Below the pieces are notes generated by a model. The model was not told where the DNA came from. It made no database searches and saw only the letters and a list, made by a program, of their open reading frames with translations. From JBAZOO01 sp041648735 (GTDB lineage Bacteria > Verrucomicrobiota > Lentisphaeria > Oligosphaerales > CAITYL01), in NCBI GenBank assembly GCA_041648735.1, contig JBAZOO010000003.1, positions 62,001-126,000 of the forward strand: DNA of 64,000 nucleotides, given 5' to 3'. Numbering within the stretch: position 1 is the first letter of the stretch; each line of letters starts with the position of its first letter. A program made the translations under genes and the position numbers. Below are positions 37,001 through 45,184 of the stretch, one piece after another.

Positions 37001-38695
37001 TGCGCCCTCCACCCCCGTCCGGGCCAGGTGCGCATCCACCTCGCCCGGCGGCAACGCCACCGCCGGCGCAAACCCGAGGGGAAGCAATCCGGAAACCGGT
37101 GCCGCCAGGGCGGCGACGGCGGGGCCGGCGGCGGCGGCGGGCCGCGGGGCCGGGCGGGCCGGCGGCGGTTTCAGGGAAAGCCGGGCCAGGATTTCGTGCG
37201 CCTGGGCGGCGTCGTAGCCGAAGCGGCGGATGAGCACCTGCACATACTGGCGCACCGCCGGCTCGTACATCTCCGCATAGGGCTGGAACGCCTCGCGGTA
37301 GCGCACGACGGCCCCGGTGTAGAGCCCCGGCTCCGCCCCCTCCACCACCAGGGCGGCCTTCTCCTGAAGGCAGGCCCGGATCCGTTCCGCCAGCCGGATG
37401 CGGTCGTTCTGCCGGGCCTGGAGCGCCACCTCGTTGAGGGCCAGCTCAAAGTCGAGGTCGCGCGGCACCTGGGTCAGCGACCGCTGCAACGAAAGGACGA
37501 ACCGCCAGCAGCGGTCGAAGGTCTGCTTGCCGCTGGGGGAAAGCTGGTCCTGCGGGAGGGCGCGCAGCAGTTCGCGGGCGCGCTCCGTCTCGCCGCGGCT
37601 GATGAGCATCCGGGCCACCCAGAGGTCCCAGTCGAGGCCGAGCAGCGGCCGCAGCGTCGCCTGCTCCGCTTCGAGGAAGGCCAGGGCCTCGGTGAACTGG
37701 AAGCCATTGCCCATGGCCTCCAGGCAGTGGCCGGCCGCCTTCTGGCGGAGTTCCGGGGGCAGCTCCGGCGAGCGGACGAGCTGCTGGCAGAAGTGGGCGA
37801 ACAATCCCTCCGCCCCCTGGGCATGGCAGCGGTTGCGGATGCGGTCGAGGAGCTGGCCGGCCTGGGTGGCGTCGGCGGTGTTGCGCAGCACGAACAGGTG
37901 CCAATGGAGCGCATTGGGCAGGTCGTCCAGTTGCTCGTAGGCATCCGCCAGCGCCTGGGCGGCCGGCACCGCGGCGGCCGGCTCGCGCTCGGCAAAGCGG
38001 CGCAACGCATCGGTCCGGACGCGGATCGGCTTCCACAGCGGATGCTCCTCCAGCAGCCAGGCGCGCACCCCCCAGGCACCGCCCACTTGGACGAGCTTGA
38101 CGAGAAGCCGGTTGTGGTTGCCAAGCACAATCGGGACCACGGCGGCTGACCGCCCCGCCGCCGTGTAGGCCACCCGATGGTTGACCCGGACCAGCGCGCC
38201 GTCGTCATGTTCGATCTTGAGGAAGCGCCGGCCGGGGCGGGCCGTGAGGTCGGGCAGGTAGAACAGCGCGGCGAACTGCTCCAGCTTCGGGTCAAGCGCC
38301 GGCTGGGCCGGATCCGCCTGCCGCCGCCAGGCGACGCGCCGCCCGTCCTTCCCCGCCACGGTCTGGGCGATGTTCAGCTCCGCCTCGCCGGGCAACGTCT
38401 CCTCGAGGGCATTGCCTTGGCGGGAGTCGAGCGGCCCCAGGACGTACCAGCCGGAGAGTTCGCTGAGCTGGGGCTGGTTCCCGGAATGCGCCAGGGAATC
38501 CTTGAGCACCTCCTCCAGCGTCGCGCCGGCGGCGACGAAGAAGCGGGTGCCGTCCCACCACTCCGGCTTCTGCGCATAGGGCGCCGGCGGCGCCGCGCCG
38601 GCCCTGGTGGTGGCCGCCAGCGCCAGCAGCGGCAACAGCCGCCCCGCCGCCACCAGCCAACTCCTCCAGCCCCGAAACAGCTTGCCATTCATCAT
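34082..38695 (-). CDS. Very large exported beta-propeller-like protein with CBM9-like end
   Basis: This ~1537-residue protein has a signal peptide (basic start, LLPLLALAATTRAGAAPP). The N-terminal ~470 residues are mixed, with TPR-like helical repeats (residues ~250-420). The middle is rich in beta repeats of the PQQ or quinoprotein kind (SRLIARASQGRQLWRTGFDN, GAPVWTWDDPGHQ, LLDRDRKLRL), consistent with one or two propellers. The end (~1380-1537) resembles a carbohydrate-binding family 9 or DOMON-like sandwich (VDGYLDDWDSAAF, DQLYLAFKFTEPAVL). It is probably a periplasmic or surface protein binding polysaccharide. I cannot name a family for the whole. The coupled ROK kinase supports a carbohydrate role. 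Confidence 0.75.
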   Translation of the reverse strand: MMNGKLFRGWRSWLVAAGRLLPLLALAATTRAGAAPPAPYAQKPEWWDGTRFFVAAGATLEEVLKDSLAHSGNQPQLSELSGWYVLGPLDSRQGNALEETLPGEAELNIAQTVAGKDGRRVAWRRQADPAQPALDPKLEQFAALFYLPDLTARPGRRFLKIEHDDGALVRVNHRVAYTAAGRSAAVVPIVLGNHNRLLVKLVQVGGAWGVRAWLLEEHPLWKPIRVRTDALRRFAEREPAAAVPAAQALADAYEQLDDLPNALHWHLFVLRNTADATQAGQLLDRIRNRCHAQGAEGLFAHFCQQLVRSPELPPELRQKAAGHCLEAMGNGFQFTEALAFLEAEQATLRPLLGLDWDLWVARMLISRGETERARELLRALPQDQLSPSGKQTFDRCWRFVLSLQRSLTQVPRDLDFELALNEVALQARQNDRIRLAERIRACLQEKAALVVEGAEPGLYTGAVVRYREAFQPYAEMYEPAVRQYVQVLIRRFGYDAAQAHEILARLSLKPPPARPAPRPAAAAGPAVAALAAPVSGLLPLGFAPAVALPPGEVDAHLARTGVEGAPGQPVPGWPSANFSGTLLFQNSRLIARASQGRQLWRTGFDNSRPLGNPGQRILGDRFSPKEDGRRAYARLLRNGRFVLAALDLATGAPVWTWDDPGHQLCTDPVPWGESVLAVVMKPDVMPSFYLASWNAATGESEFELLLFSANPESDLGGGSRGTRLEWFMPEPAVADGMAYLNTNLGVIAAVNLPGRHLQWLRTYNRLPFLISGDIAALPVQRRGCPPVVGGSNLLCATRDGASLLLLDRATGRLVAESSRRQWLDCRPAGANTAFLTLADGGAAALSLRDLRESFTLAGGRTEILASCADGILLNRENRLELWSETGRLAGASGRFPAELALAGFDGSRCWGWRRGSPEPWLGVLSEPAGASPPLPVEPGFPANLADAAVLDAGAGEPVLHAATAVVGLTADLHGKWSWPLLEAGAGVEVVSATVYIVQNGTVTALDRASSRPVGQFPATGPGSGSILAPIRIDDGLLFGFRPPGTHEVSVYALARGTVRTVATLKERGGQPLGLFRNGNLLLDRDRKLRLCRPAGGVYKQFAEAPYPAGGQGRGWTASRHLARLEPDAWLAYHPKGSLLITADKFAPFATADWGEAGGGDFGEFPWQSWHRQLAPDLLAVRLHRNGWSLVDGRHKVDLSAKARFAVPPSLLSDDLAAGLLLPEKAEKGKLVVGVLDRKAGRLLYRKPLDLGSFIDARFAPAHDFSLLWKGKAWHFFGVSQMGAGQPPRVVAVADDLKPGTPLVPFLFPPFRVRGGAGLARQEALLLLVENRAVRLTDTAFAALLPPAADASPPPVPASAPAVKPAPAAGLQVDGYLDDWDSAAFRPLRPGVATAARWGKDDQLYLAFKFTEPAVLRLLAQRGFGGFAQFVALPAGSAGFAPEDAARDGVEILLGPAAEGFAWSEAFTPDGSLATVELRLPLARVAPGFGRAAAGRPPRAVAVAFDLQLRGLGLAPVSLLTVPQTWPCQWPRLRLEAE

Positions 38696-38884
38696 CCACA
38701 CTCCCGGCTCCGGACGATCCCACTCCCGGCCGCGGCACCATTGCCGCCCCCCGGCGGCCACCGGCCGGCACAAGGGTAGCGCCCGCCCGCGCGAGTTCGT
38801 AGCACCGACACGCATGAGGCGCAAGAGACGGCCGTGTCAGCGCGGCTGCCTCTTGTCGCTCTCAATGTGATTGTTGGGCAGATA

Positions 38885-39568
38885 CTATTTGTCTTTGGGA
38901 CACTTTTTCAGACACATGAACCAGTCCAGGCATGTGACATCGGGATCTGGTTTCTGTATCCGGTCCTTGGCTACCCCGCAGGATCCCGGAGGAGGAACAA
39001 TGACGTCGTCGCCTGGCTGCCAGTTCGCGGGGGTCGCAATGCCGTGTTGATCAGATGTCTGCATGGCGATCAGCAGGCGCATAACCTCGTCCATGTTGCG
39101 CCCGTTTGATAGCGGGTAATACAGGATCGCCCGGACGATACTCTTCGGATCGATAACAAAAACCGCTCGGACAGCTTGAGTGCTGCTGGCTCCCGGCTGA
39201 AGCATGCCGAAAGCTCTGGAAACGTCCATTTTCAGGTCTTCAATGACCGGAAATGTCACCTCGATATCCTTCATGCCCTTGTAGCTAATCTTTTCCTTAA
39301 TCGTGCGCAACCATGCGATATGCGCATAGATACTGTCGATAGAAAGCCCAAGCAGCTTGCAGTTTCGCTTGGCGAAATCCTTCTGCATAGAGGCGAACGT
39401 CATGAACTCCGTTGTGCATACTGGTGTGAAATCCGCCGGATGTGAGAAGAATACAAGCCAACTGCCCTCAAAATCCTTCGGGAAGTTGATTTCTCCCTGC
39501 GTTGTTTTTGCCCTGAATTCTGGTGCCTTGTCTCCGATCAGTGGCATTCTTACAGTCTCTTCATTCAT
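38885..39568 (-). CDS. 1-Cys (Prx6-type) peroxiredoxin
   Basis: This 227-residue thiol peroxidase reduces hydrogen peroxide and organic or peroxynitrite substrates. The peroxidatic cysteine lies in the Prx6 signature SHPADFTPVCTTEFMTF (residues ~43-59). C-terminal extension features follow: RAILYYPLSNGRNMDE and a Cys-rich end, TCLDWFMCLKKCP, that could supply a resolving cysteine. Start at 39568 with AGGA at good spacing. Its GC is visibly much lower than that of both neighbours and it stands alone, suggesting acquisition from another lineage. No regulator is adjacent. Confidence 0.93.
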   Translation of the reverse strand: MNEETVRMPLIGDKAPEFRAKTTQGEINFPKDFEGSWLVFFSHPADFTPVCTTEFMTFASMQKDFAKRNCKLLGLSIDSIYAHIAWLRTIKEKISYKGMKDIEVTFPVIEDLKMDVSRAFGMLQPGASSTQAVRAVFVIDPKSIVRAILYYPLSNGRNMDEVMRLLIAMQTSDQHGIATPANWQPGDDVIVPPPGSCGVAKDRIQKPDPDVTCLDWFMCLKKCPKDK

Positions 39569-40108
39569 TTCTGTTTTTCCTTATGATTGTGTGTAAACAC
39601 ATACATGGCTCGGCTAACCGATTGCCGTTTGTTTCCGAACTCTTTGCGATCATCCCTCCTTTCAGTTGCCCAACTTATTATTCAACGGTTTCTCCGGGTT
39701 TGCCGGCCGAATCGGACGCGGCGGTGGCTGGCGGCCTGGGCGGCCAACCGCCGCCTAGCCTCGTCCGCAAGCGGTTGGGGCGGCGGTTCCCGCCGCGCTG
39801 GGCCGGCAAAAGGCACTGTACCCGCCGCCCGGGGGAAAGCAAGCCTCCGGGCGGGGCGCGCGGTGTTTGCCGGAATGCGGTTCCTGGAATTCGCCCAAGC
39901 CAGGCCGGGCCGCCCGTTTGGGTGACTTGGGGACAGAGAATGCGGATCGGGGGTTTCGCACGGAGGCCACGGGGAACGCGGAGGCGATGGATCGAGGTTT
40001 TCCCCGTGGCCTCCGTGGGCTCCGTGCGAACCTTCCCTCCCGCGCTTCCGGGCGTCCGGGAAGGTGAACGTGGATGCTTCCAGGCCACGGCCGGCCGGAA
40101 GAACGGGG
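39569..40108. other. Non-coding gap with long hairpin
   Basis: The 540-base gap holds no convincing gene. A perfect 16-bp stem (CGGAGGCCACGGGGAA at 39961-39976 with its complement at 40000-40015) is extended by a six-base outer pair (39955-39960 and 40025-40030). A second inverted repeat of about 10 bp is near 39826-39856. These look like REP-like intergenic elements. Confidence 0.7.
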
Positions 40109-41266
40109 TCACGGTTTTGCCGCTGGCGGGGCCGGGGCGGGCTCAGGCTTCTTGAGCAAGGCGTCGCGGGGGATCAGGAGGTTCTCGAAGGCGTACTTGT
40201 CGAAGCTGAAGACCCAGCCATCGAGCTTGCGGGCCAGCTCCGCCGCCCGCGTCGCCGCCGTGGCCGTGGCCTCAGCGGCCGCCTTCGCCTTCGCTTCGGC
40301 CGGCGTCCCGGCCTTGGCCGCCGCCGTGGCCGCCGGTGCGGACTCCGCAACGGGGGGGGAGGTGAAGCCGACCGCGACGGTGGCGGCCCAGCCGCCGGCG
40401 TGCTCCGCGGCGGCGATGGCCACGGTGGTGCCGTCCACGGCGGTGACGGTGTAGCGCCAGGGGAACTCCTTGACCGGCACCCCGGCGGCGCCGGCGCGGC
40501 CGAGGACGTCGCTGAAGCGGATCCAAGCCAGGGCGTTGGCGATGGTCTGGAGCTTGGCGGCGTCCGCCGTCTCGGCCGGCTGGCGCCCCGCCAGTTCGAG
40601 GCCGTCCTTGCCTTGGCGCAGCTCCCACTGCAACTGGCCGGCCTTCTCCAGCCGTGCCGTGCGCAGGTCGGTGATTTTGACGAAGTCCGGATCGAGCCAG
40701 GCGGCGGGGGCGGCGGGGCGCAGGCCGGGGTCGCTGGCGAGCACGGCCACGGCGCCGGTGGGGAGGCGGACGTAGCGGGCGTCCCAGCCGCCGCCGAGGG
40801 AATCGGCCTCCGCCTGCTCGGGGTCGCGCAGTGGCTTGCCGAGGATGAGCGTGAACTCCTGGCCGGCCTCGGTGCGCAGGCCGAGGCGCGTCCCCGCGCC
40901 GTCGCCGCTGCCCGGGTCGGCCAGCTTCAGCCGCGCATAGTGGGCCGGGCCGGCGGCGACGGTCTGCGTGGCCTTGGCCTCGGCCAAAGCCAGCAGGAGG
41001 CGGCTGATGGCGGCGAAGTCGGCGGGGTAGTCCTGCCGTTCGGCGACCGTCCACTGGCCCGCCGGCCGGTGCAGGGTCAGGGTGGCTTCAGGCGCGGTCA
41101 CGGTGACCGTAGTGACCTCGTTGACGGGCAGGCCGGGCAGCAGCAGTTGCCCCGTCGCGGCCGCCGATGCCCGCTGTTCCTGGCGGTCATGCCAAAGCCG
41201 CCAGACGCCGCCCGCCGCCGCCACGAGGGCCAGTGTCAAAAGCACAAGCAATTGCTTCAATCGCAT
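40109..41266 (-). CDS. DUF4340 domain protein of the Gld-type ABC operon
   Basis: This 385-residue protein has one N-terminal membrane anchor (residues ~5-25, LKQLLVLLTLALVAAAGGVW) and a large exported part with several repeats of the DUF4340 beta fold (VNEVTTVTVTAPEATLTLHR, GQWTVAERQDYPADFAAISR). An Ala/Lys-rich segment precedes a final conserved region ending in WVFSFDKYAFENLL. It lies downstream of the GldG-like gene, the usual neighbourhood for DUF4340 proteins. Function is unknown; an envelope role with the ABC system is likely. The start at 41266 has GGAGG seven bases upstream. Confidence 0.88.
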   Translation of the reverse strand: MRLKQLLVLLTLALVAAAGGVWRLWHDRQEQRASAAATGQLLLPGLPVNEVTTVTVTAPEATLTLHRPAGQWTVAERQDYPADFAAISRLLLALAEAKATQTVAAGPAHYARLKLADPGSGDGAGTRLGLRTEAGQEFTLILGKPLRDPEQAEADSLGGGWDARYVRLPTGAVAVLASDPGLRPAAPAAWLDPDFVKITDLRTARLEKAGQLQWELRQGKDGLELAGRQPAETADAAKLQTIANALAWIRFSDVLGRAGAAGVPVKEFPWRYTVTAVDGTTVAIAAAEHAGGWAATVAVGFTSPPVAESAPAATAAAKAGTPAEAKAKAAAEATATAATRAAELARKLDGWVFSFDKYAFENLLIPRDALLKKPEPAPAPPAAKP

Positions 41267-41321
41267 GGTGGTTCCTCCAAAGCAACGGGGCAAAGGAAAC
41301 AAAAGGAGAGGGAGCTGGCGC

Positions 41322-43244
41322 TCACCGGCGGCGTTTGCGCCAGAGGCCGACGCCGAGGCCGACCAGCCCCACGAGGGCGGGCATGGCCGCGATGTTGAGC
41401 CATTCCAGGCGCGACTCCAGCCGCTCGATGTCCTGCCGCAACTGCTTGCGCACCTCCTTCAGCCGCTGGCGCGTCTCCGCCTGCTGCTGCTTGAAGGCGG
41501 TGATCGCCCGCTGCTGTTCCGGCGAGAGGATGACCTTCTGGTCCTTGCCGGTGGCGCGGAGCTGGAGATCCTGGAGCTTGCCCTGGACCTCCTCCAGGTT
41601 CTTCTCCAGCCGATCAATCTCGACGCGCCAGGCCTCCTCGGCCTCGGCCTGCATGCGGTTGACCTTCGTGAACGGCCGGCGCAGGGTGCCGCGGCTGCGG
41701 ATGCCGATCAGCCGGGGATCACCGCCGAGCTGGTCCATCAGGTTCTGGACAAAATCCAGGTTGTCATTGAGCGGCAGGAGGACGCGCTGGCCGTAAAGGG
41801 CGCGGACCTGGACGGCGAACTGGTCGTAGAGCAGGTCCGCGTCGCCGACGAGAATGACAACGCCCGGCTTCGCCCCGCCCTTGAGCGGCGGCGGCGCCTC
41901 CTGGGCGGTGGCCGTCGCCGCCGCCGGTGGCCCGCCGGCGGGCTTGGCCGCGTCCGGGGGGCCGCCAGGGAAGGCGGTCTTGAAATGGCCCGTCAGCCGG
42001 ATGGCGAGGGCGCGCTTGAGCCCGTCGCCCTTGAAGCTGCGCAGGACGGCGGGCCCCATCTCGGCCATGGCCGCGTCAACGGGCGCCGAGCGTTCCGAGG
42101 TGGTGAGCAGGATCGTCCTGGCCAGCCCGGCGGCGCCGGCGCCCTCGAACCAGCCGGCAAAGGGCAGGAGCAGGTTTTCCAGCTCGGCGGTCGCCGGGTC
42201 GTCGGGGTCGCACTGGGCGCGGGTGAGCTGGAGGACGGCGGGCATGTCGAGCGGCTGCCCGTTCTCGTCGGCGCTCTTGGCCATGGTCAGCAGGTCGCCC
42301 GCGACCTTGTCGGTGGCGAAGCTGACGCCCCAGGCCTTGAGCAGCGGGCCGAGGGTCGAGGGCCCAGGGGGGGAATCCGTCCCCATGGCGCCGCCGCCGG
42401 TGGCGGCGAGGATGCGGGCCTCGGTGTAGCAGAGCGGGTCGAGGAAGGCCAGCAGCCGGCCGCCGCGGAGGAGGAACTGGTCGATGGCGAAGAGCGTCTT
42501 TTGCGGCAGCTCCTTGGGATGCGCCAGCAGCAGCACCTCGACGTCGGCGGGGATGGCCGTCCCGTCGGCGGGCAGCTCCTGGAGCTTGAAGCTGCGCTGG
42601 AGTTCGCCGGCGACGACCCAGGGCGGCTGGCCGCCGCGCCCCATGGCCATGAACATGGGGTTCTGGCGGCCGAGCAGCGGCAGGGCGCCGAGCACGCCGA
42701 CCACCGGCTTTTTCGGGTTCAGCACCCGGCTGATGGCGGAGAGCAGGTCGTATTCCAGCAGCCCCTCGCGCTGGGGGGAGAGGAAGGGGATGGCGGTCAC
42801 CTGGTCGAGGCAATGGACGGCCAGCCCCAGATAGACCGGTTCGCCGCCGGCCAAGGGCTGGCCGCTGACGCCATCGAGGTTGGCCGAGTCCTCGGCGTCC
42901 GAATCCGGTTTCGGGTCCAGCAGTTGCAGCTTCAGCCGGCCGCCGGCCAGCGCCTGGAATTCGCGCAGCAGGTCCTCGGCGCGGTCGGCGAAGAGCTTCA
43001 GCTCCGCCGGCATGGTGACGGAGTCGCGGGTGCGGTAGAAGCGGATGGTGACGTCCGCGTCCATCGCCCGCAGGATCTGGCGGGTCGCCGGGGTCACGGT
43101 GTGCAGCCGTTTTCCGGTGAGGTCCAGCCGCAGCCGGCTCCAGCGGCCCGCCACGTTGACCGCCAGCAGCAGCCCGGCCATCAGCGCCACGCCGGCGGCG
43201 GAATAGAGGATCGTCCCCAGCCGTTTGGGTTCACGCATCGCCAT
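41322..43244 (-). CDS. GldG-like ABC transporter auxiliary protein
   Basis: This 640-residue membrane-anchored protein belongs to the GldG / ABC-type uncharacterised group. It has an N-terminal transmembrane segment (ILYSAAGVALMAGLLLAVNV) and then a large extracytoplasmic domain (VTIRFYRTRDSVTMPAELKL; later VVGVLGALPLLG and FLLRGGRLLAFLDP). A low-complexity Ala/Pro stretch lies near residue 440, a coiled coil at ~540-610, and a final transmembrane segment ends in basic residues. AAGGAG is 8 bases before the ATG. The name does not imply gliding; homologues occur in many non-gliding bacteria with the permease and ATPase that precede it here. Confidence 0.85.
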   Translation of the reverse strand: MAMREPKRLGTILYSAAGVALMAGLLLAVNVAGRWSRLRLDLTGKRLHTVTPATRQILRAMDADVTIRFYRTRDSVTMPAELKLFADRAEDLLREFQALAGGRLKLQLLDPKPDSDAEDSANLDGVSGQPLAGGEPVYLGLAVHCLDQVTAIPFLSPQREGLLEYDLLSAISRVLNPKKPVVGVLGALPLLGRQNPMFMAMGRGGQPPWVVAGELQRSFKLQELPADGTAIPADVEVLLLAHPKELPQKTLFAIDQFLLRGGRLLAFLDPLCYTEARILAATGGGAMGTDSPPGPSTLGPLLKAWGVSFATDKVAGDLLTMAKSADENGQPLDMPAVLQLTRAQCDPDDPATAELENLLLPFAGWFEGAGAAGLARTILLTTSERSAPVDAAMAEMGPAVLRSFKGDGLKRALAIRLTGHFKTAFPGGPPDAAKPAGGPPAAATATAQEAPPPLKGGAKPGVVILVGDADLLYDQFAVQVRALYGQRVLLPLNDNLDFVQNLMDQLGGDPRLIGIRSRGTLRRPFTKVNRMQAEAEEAWRVEIDRLEKNLEEVQGKLQDLQLRATGKDQKVILSPEQQRAITAFKQQQAETRQRLKEVRKQLRQDIERLESRLEWLNIAAMPALVGLVGLGVGLWRKRRR

Positions 43245-43305
43245 GTCAGAAGCTCCTTCGCAACTTGAAACGGGGAAAACGCGGCGGTGGCCCGGGCCGC
43301 CGGCG

Positions 43306-44052
43306 TCAGCGGGTCCGGCGGTTGCGCAGGATCACCGCCGTGGTGAAGAGGCCGAAGAGGATCACCGAGAGGAAATAGACGAGCCCGCGCAGCTCCACCA
43401 GCCCCTTCTGCATGGCGCTGAAGTGCGGGTAGACGCTGAACTGGGCCACGCCGTCAATCAGCCAGGGGGGCGCCCAGCGCACCAGGAAACCGGTGACCGG
43501 CGGCCAGCCGGCGAGGTTCAGGAAGAGGCAGAGGCAAAGCGAGAGGATGAAGCTGATCACCTGGTTGCGGGTGAGGGCGGAGGTCATGGAACTGACCGCC
43601 AGGAACGCCCCCGCCAGCAGCAGCGCGCCGAGGTAGCCGCCGAGCAGCGCCCCCAGGTCCGGCTCGCCCAGATAGGCCACCGTCAGCAGCAGCGGGAAGG
43701 TGAGCAGCAGCGCCGCCAGGAGCACCGCCCAAGCGGCCAGGAACTTGCCGAGAATCGCCTGCCAGCCGGTGAGCGGCATGGTCAGCAGCAGCTCCAGCGT
43801 CCCCGCCCGGCGCTCCTCGGCCCATAGCCGCATCCCGATCGCCGGGACCAGGAAGAGATAGAGCCAGGGCAGCCAGACGAAGAAGGCCGCCAGCGACGCG
43901 TCGTTGCCGGCGAAGAAGCCGCCCAGCTTGAAGGTGAAGACCCCCGAGAGGAGGAGGAAGAAGAGGATGAAGACGTAGGCGACCGGCGAGGTGAAATAGC
44001 CGCTCAGCTCGCGGGCGCAGACGGCGCGGATGTTGCGGCAACTGGTCATCAT
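43306..44052 (-). CDS. ABC transporter permease (GldF-like)
   Basis: This 248-residue integral membrane protein has six predicted transmembrane segments (for example YVFILFFLLLSGVFTF, FLAAWAVLLAALLLTFPLLL and FILSLCLCLFLNLAG). It starts with the conserved cytoplasmic helix RAVCARELSGYFTSP typical of ABC-2 permeases, where gliding proteins also contain YFxSPxAYVF. The ATG overlaps the stop of the ATPase gene (ATGA), so translation is coupled. It works with the ATPase and GldG-like proteins; substrate unknown. Confidence 0.9.
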   Translation of the reverse strand: MMTSCRNIRAVCARELSGYFTSPVAYVFILFFLLLSGVFTFKLGGFFAGNDASLAAFFVWLPWLYLFLVPAIGMRLWAEERRAGTLELLLTMPLTGWQAILGKFLAAWAVLLAALLLTFPLLLTVAYLGEPDLGALLGGYLGALLLAGAFLAVSSMTSALTRNQVISFILSLCLCLFLNLAGWPPVTGFLVRWAPPWLIDGVAQFSVYPHFSAMQKGLVELRGLVYFLSVILFGLFTTAVILRNRRTR

Positions 44053-45023
44053 GCGGTCATCTCCCGATCCTGGTGGCGCGCGGTGTCGGCCACGGTCACG
44101 GCGCGGAAAACCTCGTCCAGCCGTCCCGCCTCCGTGTGCAGTTCGTCATAGGCCCAGCCCTTGCCGCGGAGCAGTTCCGCGATGGCGACGGCCAGCCCCT
44201 CCGCCTTGCCCGGCGCCGGGCGCACCCGGAAGCTGGCGCCGGCCACCGTTTCCGCGAGCGTATGGGCTTCCGCCACGGCCGGCAACGCGTTCAGCGCCGC
44301 GACCACCTCGATGGCGGACGGGACGCGGACGTGGACGGTCACCGTCCCGGCGGAGGCGGCCTTGGCCCGCAGCCCGGCCGGGGTGCCGTCGGCCACGATC
44401 CGGCCACGGTCAATGATGATCACCCGCGAACAGACCGCCTCGACCTCCTCCAGGATGTGGGTGGAGAGGATGATCGCCTTGCGCTCGCCCATGCGGCGGA
44501 TCAGGTTGCGGACCTCGTGCTTCTGGTTCGGGTCGAGGCCGTCGGTCGGCTCGTCGAGCACCAGCGCCTTCGGGTCGTGCAGCAGCGTCTGGGCGAAGCA
44601 GGTGCGATGGGTGTAGCCCTTCGAGAGGGTGTCAATCGGCTGGTGGCGGACCGGGGCGAGGAAGCAGGTGTCAATCACCCGCTCGACCGCCTGGTCGCGC
44701 TCGCGCCCCCAGAGCCCGCGGGCCTCGGCGCAGAAGCGCAGGAAGCCGGTCACCGTCATGTCCGCATAGACCGGCGCATTCTCCGGCAGATAGCCGAGGC
44801 AGCGCTTGGCGGCGACCGGCTGCGCCTCGATGTCATGGCCGCCGACGCGCACCGTCCCCGCGCTCGGCGGCAGATAGCCGGTGATCATCCGCATGGTGGT
44901 GGACTTGCCGGCGCCGTTCGGGCCGAGGAAGCCAAGGACCTCGCCGGGGCTGACCGTGAACGACACGCCGTCCACGGCCACCTTCGGCCCAAACCTCTTC
45001 ATCAGGTTGCTGACCGCGATCAT
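44049..45023 (-). CDS. ABC transporter ATPase (GldA-like)
   Basis: This 324-residue nucleotide-binding subunit has Walker A GPNGAGKST near residue 39 and a Walker B segment ALVLDEPTDGLDPNQ near 155. The Q-loop and LSKGYTHRT signature-like region lies near 130, and the switch histidine is in LSTHILEEVE. The C-terminal ~100 residues are the regulatory extension common to ABC-2 exporters. It is the first gene of a four-gene operon (ATPase, permease, GldG-like, DUF4340). The start is the ATG at 45023, placed at the family N-terminus. The 161 bases upstream hold a ten-base A/T run and nothing else. Confidence 0.93.
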   Translation of the reverse strand: MIAVSNLMKRFGPKVAVDGVSFTVSPGEVLGFLGPNGAGKSTTMRMITGYLPPSAGTVRVGGHDIEAQPVAAKRCLGYLPENAPVYADMTVTGFLRFCAEARGLWGRERDQAVERVIDTCFLAPVRHQPIDTLSKGYTHRTCFAQTLLHDPKALVLDEPTDGLDPNQKHEVRNLIRRMGERKAIILSTHILEEVEAVCSRVIIIDRGRIVADGTPAGLRAKAASAGTVTVHVRVPSAIEVVAALNALPAVAEAHTLAETVAGASFRVRPAPGKAEGLAVAIAELLRGKGWAYDELHTEAGRLDEVFRAVTVADTARHQDREMTA

Positions 45024-45184
45024 GGCTCCGGTTCCATAAGGTTGTCGGTTGCGAGATTTGTTCCCGAGGGTGCCCGCCCGCGGTTCCGGACGGCCGCACC
45101 CGAAAAAAAAAACGTCCACCTGAGACACCCGGCGGGCCCGATGGTTCCCGCCGGCCGGAGGCGCGTCCGGGCCGCGCCCATTCG

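Noticed and set aside
34079..38149. A 1356-codon plus-strand reading frame opposite the large exported protein
   Set aside because: Composition is Gln/Arg/Gly/Ala-rich with no domain sense. The minus strand carries the signal peptide, ribosome binding site and recognisable repeats. It is a GC-driven antisense frame.
41082..43268. A 728-codon plus-strand frame opposite the GldG-like gene
   Set aside because: No recognisable domain. The minus strand holds a clear GldG-like protein coupled to its operon.
45102..45112. A/T run upstream of the ABC ATPase as a terminator of the histone-like gene
   Set aside because: No stable stem precedes the T-run on the minus strand.
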